Source of the DNA: Bradyrhizobium erythrophlei
GTDB taxonomy: Bacteria > Pseudomonadota > Alphaproteobacteria > Rhizobiales > Xanthobacteraceae
DNA length: 64,000 nt
NCBI RefSeq assembly: GCF_900129425.1
Contig: NZ_LT670817.1
Span: 1,426,001 to 1,490,000 of the forward strand
Direction of reading: 5' to 3'
Under the pieces are notes generated by a model. The model was not told where the DNA came from, did not search any database, and saw nothing but the letters and a program-made list of their open reading frames with translations. Positions within the stretch are counted from its first letter, which is position 1. Every line of letters begins with the position of its first letter. The translations under genes and the position numbers were made by a program. Positions 60,027 through 64,000 of the stretch are shown here, piece after piece.

Positions 60027-61238
60027 TCAGCGAGGCCCCCACGGGCCGGGAGCATTGCCCCACGGGCCCGGCGAGGTACCGGGCGTTGCGTCGGCCGGAT
60101 CCCTGGCATCGCTCCATGGACCGGAGGGCGCTGGTGCCCGGGCCTGGCCATCTGCCGGCTGATCGTCTGGTCCATCGGCCGTATCCGACGGCAGCGCCAG
60201 CCGTCCGGGATCGTGTCCGCCGGCGAATTTCACCAGCGCCTGGACCCGGGCATCCACCGAGGGATGGGTCGCGAACAGGTCGGAAAAACCCTCGCGCGGG
60301 TTGTCGAGGCACAATTCCATCACCGCTGAGGTGGCGCCGGGCAGTTCGCCGCGGTTCTCGATCTTGCGCAGCGCCGAGATCATGGCGTCCGGGTTTTTGG
60401 TCAGTTCGACCGAGCCGGCATCGGCCAGCAGTTCGCGCGACCGCGACAGCGCCAGCCGCACCAGCTGCGACAATAGCCACGCCAGCGCGATCAGCGCGAC
60501 CGCGATGATAATGACGACGATGGCGCCGCCGCCGGAGCTTTTTCTGTCGCCGTCCGAAGAAGATGAGGATGAAGATGAAGATGAAGATGACCAGGACCCG
60601 CCGCGGCCGTAACCGCCATAGCCGCCATAATAGCCAAGATTGGTGAACGTCCGGAAGAACAGTTCGGCAAAGAAGCCGACCACGCCGGCGATGATCACGG
60701 CGATCACCATCATCTGCACATCGCCATTGCGGATGTGGGTGAGCTCGTGGCCGAGCACCGCCTCGACCTCCTGGTCGTTGAGCGCATTCAACAGGCCCGT
60801 AGTGACGGTAATGGCATATTGCCGCTGGTTGAGCCCGGTGGCGTACGCGTTCAGCGCGTCGCTTTCGATGATCTTCAGCTTCGGCATCGGGATGCCGCGC
60901 GAGATGCAGAGATTTTCAAGGAGATTATAGAGCCGGGGCTGCTGCTGCCGCGTCACGTCCTCGCCGCCGGTCACGGCGTCGACGATCGATTGATGAAAGA
61001 AATAGGCGATCACGATCCACAGCACGGCGGCGCCGGTCGCGTAGGGCAGCGCCGTCACGAGGTCGCGCGCGGCCGCCATCAGATAATAGTCGACCGGCGC
61101 GCCGCTGTAGTTCACCACTTCCGCGATCAGTGCGCCGGCATAGACCATGACGTAGACCAGGACGAACAGTCCGGCCAGCAGCAGCATCGAGCGAAATTTG
61201 TTCGATGCGATGTGCGTGTAAAGTCCGTACGCGGCCAT
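60027..61238 (-). CDS. M48 family metalloprotease (HtpX-like) with polyserine loop
   Basis: A 403-residue membrane protease. Catalytic motif is HELTH (AVLGHELTHIRNGDVQMMVI) with third-ligand region SRSRELLADAGSVELTKNPD, and two N-terminal transmembrane pairs (MLLLAGLFVLVYVMVYAGAL, ...AVLWIVIAYFFH). Between TM3 and TM4 lies a Gly/Ser loop with a run of 12 Ser, encoded by tandem tcatct-like hexamers, then SDGDRKSS. The C-terminus is Pro/Gly-rich. HtpX-type proteases degrade misfolded membrane proteins. LemA, a common partner of M48 genes, is 141 bp upstream on the same strand. Confidence 0.9.
   Translation of the reverse strand: MAAYGLYTHIASNKFRSMLLLAGLFVLVYVMVYAGALIAEVVNYSGAPVDYYLMAAARDLVTALPYATGAAVLWIVIAYFFHQSIVDAVTGGEDVTRQQQPRLYNLLENLCISRGIPMPKLKIIESDALNAYATGLNQRQYAITVTTGLLNALNDQEVEAVLGHELTHIRNGDVQMMVIAVIIAGVVGFFAELFFRTFTNLGYYGGYGGYGRGGSWSSSSSSSSSSSSDGDRKSSGGGAIVVIIIAVALIALAWLLSQLVRLALSRSRELLADAGSVELTKNPDAMISALRKIENRGELPGATSAVMELCLDNPREGFSDLFATHPSVDARVQALVKFAGGHDPGRLALPSDTADGPDDQPADGQARAPAPSGPWSDARDPADATPGTSPGPWGNAPGPWGPR
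60557..60590. repeat. Hexanucleotide microrepeat in the M48 protease gene
   Basis: Reading the minus strand, tcatct occurs several times in a row with one tcatcc variant, encoding the polyserine run. Gain or loss of a hexamer keeps the frame and would change loop length. Copy-number variation is possible but not shown. Confidence 0.6.
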
Positions 61239-61259
61239 GATGCGCTGCTCTGTTAGGTT

Positions 61260-61362
61260 CCGTCATTCCGGGGCGCGCTGAAAGCGCGAACCCGGAATCT
61301 CGAGATGTTTGACTCGGATGAGATTCCGGGTTCGATGCTTCGCATCGCCCCGGAATGACTGG
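61260..61362. repeat. Intergenic repeat, family A
   Basis: cgtcattccggggcgcgctg ... acccggaatctcgagatg ... gagattccgggttcgatgc ... gccccggaatgac. The central core is split by a short insertion (tgtttgactcgg). It lies between the LemA and M48 genes, so it does not stop the suggested pairing of these genes in one operon but may separate their expression. Confidence 0.8.
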
Positions 61363-61379
61363 AGTGGGCCGACATCACT

Positions 61380-61940
61380 TCAGAATTTCACCTGCGGCAC
61401 CGCTTCGACTTCGGCGCGGGTGGCGCCGAGGTCGAAGAAATCCTTGCGGGTGAAGCCGAACATGCCGGCGAACAGCGCCGCAGGCATCTGCTGGATGCCG
61501 GTGTTGTATTCCTGGACTGCGTTGTTGAAGAAGCGGCGGCTGGCGGCGATCTTGTTTTCGAGGTCCGACAGCTCGTTTGCCAGTTGCTGGAAGTTGGCGT
61601 TGGCCTTGAGGTCCGGATAGGCCTCGGACAGCGCGATCAGCCGGCCGAGCGCGCCGCTCAACTGGTTCTCGGCGGCGGCGACCTGTCCGGGTCCCTGCGC
61701 CGACATCGCGGCGTTGCGGGCCTTCACCACGTCGTCGAGCGTGCCGCGCTCGTGCGCGGCGTAGCCCTTCACGGTCTCCAGCAGATTCGGGATCAGGTCG
61801 TGGCGCTGCTTCAGCTGCACGTCGATATCGGCGAAGGCCTGGCCGACGCGCTGGCTGAGCGCGACCAGCCGGTTATAGGCCGCGAACGCAAAAAGAACGA
61901 GAACCACAATAACGCCGAGAACGATCCAGCCGGTCGACAT
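61380..61940 (-). CDS. lemA: LemA family protein
   Basis: A 186-residue protein with one N-terminal anchor (GWIVLGVIVVLVLFAFAAYN) and a helical cytoplasmic/periplasmic domain. The start at the ATG 61938-61940 follows caggag; the longer frame upstream is repeat-derived. The family pattern is AFADIDVQLKQRHDLIPNLL and later ANFQQLANELSDLENKIAAS, RRFFNNAVQEYNTGIQQMPA. LemA proteins are of unknown function and often pair with M48 proteases; here the M48 gene is directly downstream. Confidence 0.93.
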   Translation of the reverse strand: MSTGWIVLGVIVVLVLFAFAAYNRLVALSQRVGQAFADIDVQLKQRHDLIPNLLETVKGYAAHERGTLDDVVKARNAAMSAQGPGQVAAAENQLSGALGRLIALSEAYPDLKANANFQQLANELSDLENKIAASRRFFNNAVQEYNTGIQQMPAALFAGMFGFTRKDFFDLGATRAEVEAVPQVKF

Positions 61941-62067
61941 GGCCAACAACTCCTGATGGGACCTCGAAGGAGGGCAGGTAACCCTAGACGAAAAAAAGCC
62001 CGCGCGGCAGCCGCCACGAGGTGGGTATCCCCTTGGTCGGGCGCAAGGCGGGATAAGTTCAAGGGCG

Positions 62068-62213
62068 GTACGTGTCCCGGACGCGATGCGGTGCGCAGTA
62101 CGCTTCGCAGAGCCGGGACCCAGTCCTCGCCTGGAGGATGGATGGACCCCCGGATCAGCAGCGCACCACGCCGCAAGTGCGGCGCGCTGCGCAGCATCCG
62201 GGGCACGTCGGCC
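62068..62213. repeat. Intergenic repeat, family F, second copy
   Basis: gtcccggacgcgatgcggtg ... ctggaggatggatggacccc ... gcgcaccacgccgcaagtgc ggcgcgctgcgcagcatccg gggcac. Very similar to 52530. It separates LemA from the methyltransferase gene whose stop is at 62216. Confidence 0.75.
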
Positions 62214-62215
62214 CG

Positions 62216-63193
62216 TTAACCTTCCTCCATCACCGCGTCGCCCCAGCGCCAGCGCCGGGCCCGCGCATAGTCCGCTTTGGCGCGGCGGGGCGCTGTTGCG
62301 ATGATGACGCCATCCGGCGTGCAGAGTTTTGCCGATACTTCGACCTTGCTGACGGCAGGCTGCGCCAGCACCCGGGCGGGATGGCGGGTCGCCGGCGCGC
62401 GCGTCAGCGCGACATAGCTGAATTTTTCGTCTTCGAAGGGAAGTTCGGCGCCCTTGATCTGCTTGTGCGCGCGCAAGCGTGGCAGCCGCTGCGTGAAATG
62501 GCACCAGTCCGGCGCCGTCAGCGGACAGCGGCCGTCATGTGGGCAGGGTGCTACGACATGCGCGCCTGATTCGATCAGCTGCGCGCGCGCTGCGATTATC
62601 CGGGCGTAGCCCGCCGGCGTGCCGGGTTCGACGATCAATAGCGTGTCGCGGGTTTTTGCCCACATCAACTCGGTGAGCGCGCGTTGTTCCGCCTCGCTTG
62701 TTTCGCCGATCATGTAGCTTGCCACCACAAGGTCGGCCGGCTCGGCATCCGCGAGCGCGGCCCGGGCTTCGCCGCGTTGATATGTCATGCCGCGCAGGCG
62801 CGTGCTGCCGCTGCCGAGATCGAGCGCCAGCGCGCGCAAGGCGTCGTTGGCATCCAGCAGCGTAAAACTTTGCAGCGATGAAAAAGCTTCGGCCGCGGCC
62901 CAGCTCGCCGTTCCCGGCCCCGCGCCGACATCGAGCAGGTTTTGGGGCGCGAAGTCCGGCGTGATCTCAGCGAGCGCGTTCAGGCTTGCAATGACAGCGG
63001 CATAGGTCGCGGGCATCCGCGCCAGCGCATAGGCCAGCGCATCGGCCTCCGACCTGATCGCGCCCGAGCCGCCGCCGCCGCGATAGGTCCTTGAGATCAG
63101 CGCGGCGCGTTCGGCCGCGTCGCTGCGCGACAGGCCCTGCAGCCTGGCGTCGAGCGCTGCTTTCAACTCGGCCGGTAGGTCGGGAGCGGTCAT
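62216..63193 (-). CDS. Rsm22-type small ribosomal subunit methyltransferase
   Basis: A 325-residue SAM-dependent protein. It starts MTAPDLPAELKAALDARLQG and has a SAM motif PQNLLDVGAGPGTASWAAAE. A Cys-rich segment CPHDGRCPLTAPDWCHFTQR follows in the C-terminal third, the conserved Cys cluster of Rsm22/METTL17 proteins, which in mitochondria binds an iron-sulfur cluster; that cofactor is inferred. It is thought to assist ribosomal small-subunit assembly. A family A repeat lies upstream. Confidence 0.88.
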   Translation of the reverse strand: MTAPDLPAELKAALDARLQGLSRSDAAERAALISRTYRGGGGSGAIRSEADALAYALARMPATYAAVIASLNALAEITPDFAPQNLLDVGAGPGTASWAAAEAFSSLQSFTLLDANDALRALALDLGSGSTRLRGMTYQRGEARAALADAEPADLVVASYMIGETSEAEQRALTELMWAKTRDTLLIVEPGTPAGYARIIAARAQLIESGAHVVAPCPHDGRCPLTAPDWCHFTQRLPRLRAHKQIKGAELPFEDEKFSYVALTRAPATRHPARVLAQPAVSKVEVSAKLCTPDGVIIATAPRRAKADYARARRWRWGDAVMEEG

Positions 63194-63206
63194 CGCATGC
63201 CGTTCA

Positions 63207-63310
63207 CCCGCACGTTATTCCGGCATCGCGCGCAGCGCGAGAGCCGGAATCTCGAGCTTGGAGGAACGAGATTCCGGGTTCGGCGCGATGCGCCGCCCCG
63301 GAATGACGAT
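63207..63310. repeat. Intergenic repeat, family A
   Basis: cgttattccggcatcgcgcg ... gagccggaatctcgagcttggagg ... acgagattccgggttcgg ... gccccggaatgacg. A short insertion splits the core as in the copy at 61260. It lies between the Rsm22-type gene and smc. Confidence 0.8.
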
Positions 63311-63323
63311 CAAACAAAAATCA

Positions 63324-64000
63324 TCACGCCACGTGCTGGTCGAGGATCTTCACCGCTTCGTCGAGCGCGACCGAGACCAGTTGCGAGACGCCGCGCTCGG
63401 CCATGGTGACGCCGAACAGCCGGTTCATCCGCGCCATCGTGATCGGGTTGTGCGTGATGATGATGAAGCGGGTCTCGGTGGTCGAGGTCATCTCGTGCAG
63501 CAGGCTGCAGAACCGCTCCACATTGTGGTCGTCGAGCGGGGCGTCGACTTCGTCCAGCACGCAAATCGGCGACGGATTGGTGAGGAACACCGCGAAGATC
63601 AGCGACAGCGCGGTCAGCGCCTGCTCGCCGCCTGACAATAGCGACAGCGTCTGCGGCTTCTTGCCGGGCGGCTTGGCGATGATTTCGAGGCCGGCCTCGA
63701 GCGGATCGTCGCTTTCGATCAGATGCAGCGCGGCCTCGCCGCCGCCGAACAATTCCACGAACAGCCGCTTGAAATGGCCGTTGACGATTTCGAACGAGGT
63801 CAACAGCCGCTCGCGGGCCTCGCGGTTGAGGCTCTGGATGCCTTGGCGCAGCCGCTTGATGGCTTCCACCAGATCGTCGCGCTCGGTGGTCAGCGAGGTG
63901 TGCTGGGCTTCGACCTCGTGCAACTCTTCCTCGGCGCGCAGGTTGACCGCGCCCAGCCGCTCGCGGTCGCGGCGCAGCTTTTCCAGGTTTTCCTCGATTT
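63324..64000 (-). CDS. smc: Chromosome partition protein SMC, C-terminal part (gene runs off the right edge)
   Basis: About 225 residues of the C-terminus. Upstream of the edge the frame continues through the coiled coil (ENLEKLRRDRERLGAVNLRA, EEELHEVEAQHTSLTTERDD), whose GAVNLRAEEE segment is typical of SMC. The C-terminal ATPase half has the signature motif LSLLSGGEQALTALSLIFAV and Walker B ICVLDEVDAPLDDHNVERFC, with the D-loop DEVDAPLDD. SMC forms the condensin ring with ScpA/ScpB that organises and segregates chromosomes. The N-terminal half, including Walker A, lies outside the window. Confidence 0.95.
   Translation of the reverse strand, partial: IEENLEKLRRDRERLGAVNLRAEEELHEVEAQHTSLTTERDDLVEAIKRLRQGIQSLNREARERLLTSFEIVNGHFKRLFVELFGGGEAALHLIESDDPLEAGLEIIAKPPGKKPQTLSLLSGGEQALTALSLIFAVFLTNPSPICVLDEVDAPLDDHNVERFCSLLHEMTSTTETRFIIITHNPITMARMNRLFGVTMAERGVSQLVSVALDEAVKILDQHVA

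Noticed and set aside
1..64000. CRISPR arrays, tRNA or rRNA genes, prophage or integrative element ends
   Set aside because: No regular spacer arrays, cloverleaf-like gene, integrase or att-type duplication was found; the repeats are irregular palindromes, not CRISPR repeats.

Overview
The window looks like chromosomal DNA of a Bradyrhizobium-type alphaproteobacterium (Bradyrhizobium or a close relative in the Nitrobacteraceae). The evidence is high GC; a single gene for the cytochrome b/c1 precursor (fbcH) behind a Rieske gene; a fused TrpE-TrpG behind a short Trp-rich leader peptide; divergent ScfR-type regulator and isocitrate lyase genes; SbmA/BacA, DUF3551 and HiPIP proteins; and many short palindromic repeats of the kind scattered through Bradyrhizobium genomes. 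I saw no rRNA, tRNA, CRISPR array or prophage.

Layout. 0-8 kb: the N-terminal part of a DUF1993 gene, an MltB-like lytic transglycosylase, a decayed ScfR C-terminus, a partial Tad (Flp pilus) cluster cpaB-cpaC-cpaD-cpaE with a facing TadD-like TPR lipoprotein, and a PilZ protein. 8-13 kb: a class III cyclase-TPR protein, an SbmA/BacA peptide transporter and a TctC-type binding protein. 13-19 kb: an accessory-looking stretch with a MetX-like hydrolase, an IS3 transposase remnant, a DUF3551 protein, a divergent Rrf2/methyltransferase pair, a low-GC orphan gene bracketed by imperfect direct repeats, and a PanE-family reductase. 19-25 kb: a membrane-anchored coiled-coil protein, a 1-kb gene-free stretch with a candidate structured RNA, a HiPIP, and the ScfR/aceA glyoxylate pair. 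25-30 kb: phosphoesterase, Nudix, two glycosyltransferase-type proteins and a GNAT. 30-35 kb: a metal-acquisition operon (DUF2946, TonB receptor, DUF1007, NicO permease) behind a Zur-like palindrome. 35-42 kb: a MoxR-DUF58-DUF4159 membrane operon. 42-46 kb: DUF1285, CoA pyrophosphatase, DUF6111, CCA-adding enzyme and TSUP permease with overlapping ends. 46-54 kb: hemF, queD-queE-trmL, petA-fbcH and a dienelactone hydrolase. 54-64 kb: an extradiol-dioxygenase-like protein, a GDCCVxC protein, the trp leader and trpE(G), apt, two P-loop ATPases, an M48 protease with LemA, an Rsm22-type methyltransferase and the 3' end of smc.

At least eight families of short palindromic repeats occupy the intergenic gaps. 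Every convergent gap longer than 100 bp in the window holds one. The most interesting leads are the candidate structured RNA with its own terminator near 20.0-20.4 kb, the Zur-like site in front of the NicO/DUF1007/TonB operon, the trp attenuator with its leader peptide, the repeat-bracketed orphan gene, and a QueD homologue that seems to lack its catalytic cysteine.
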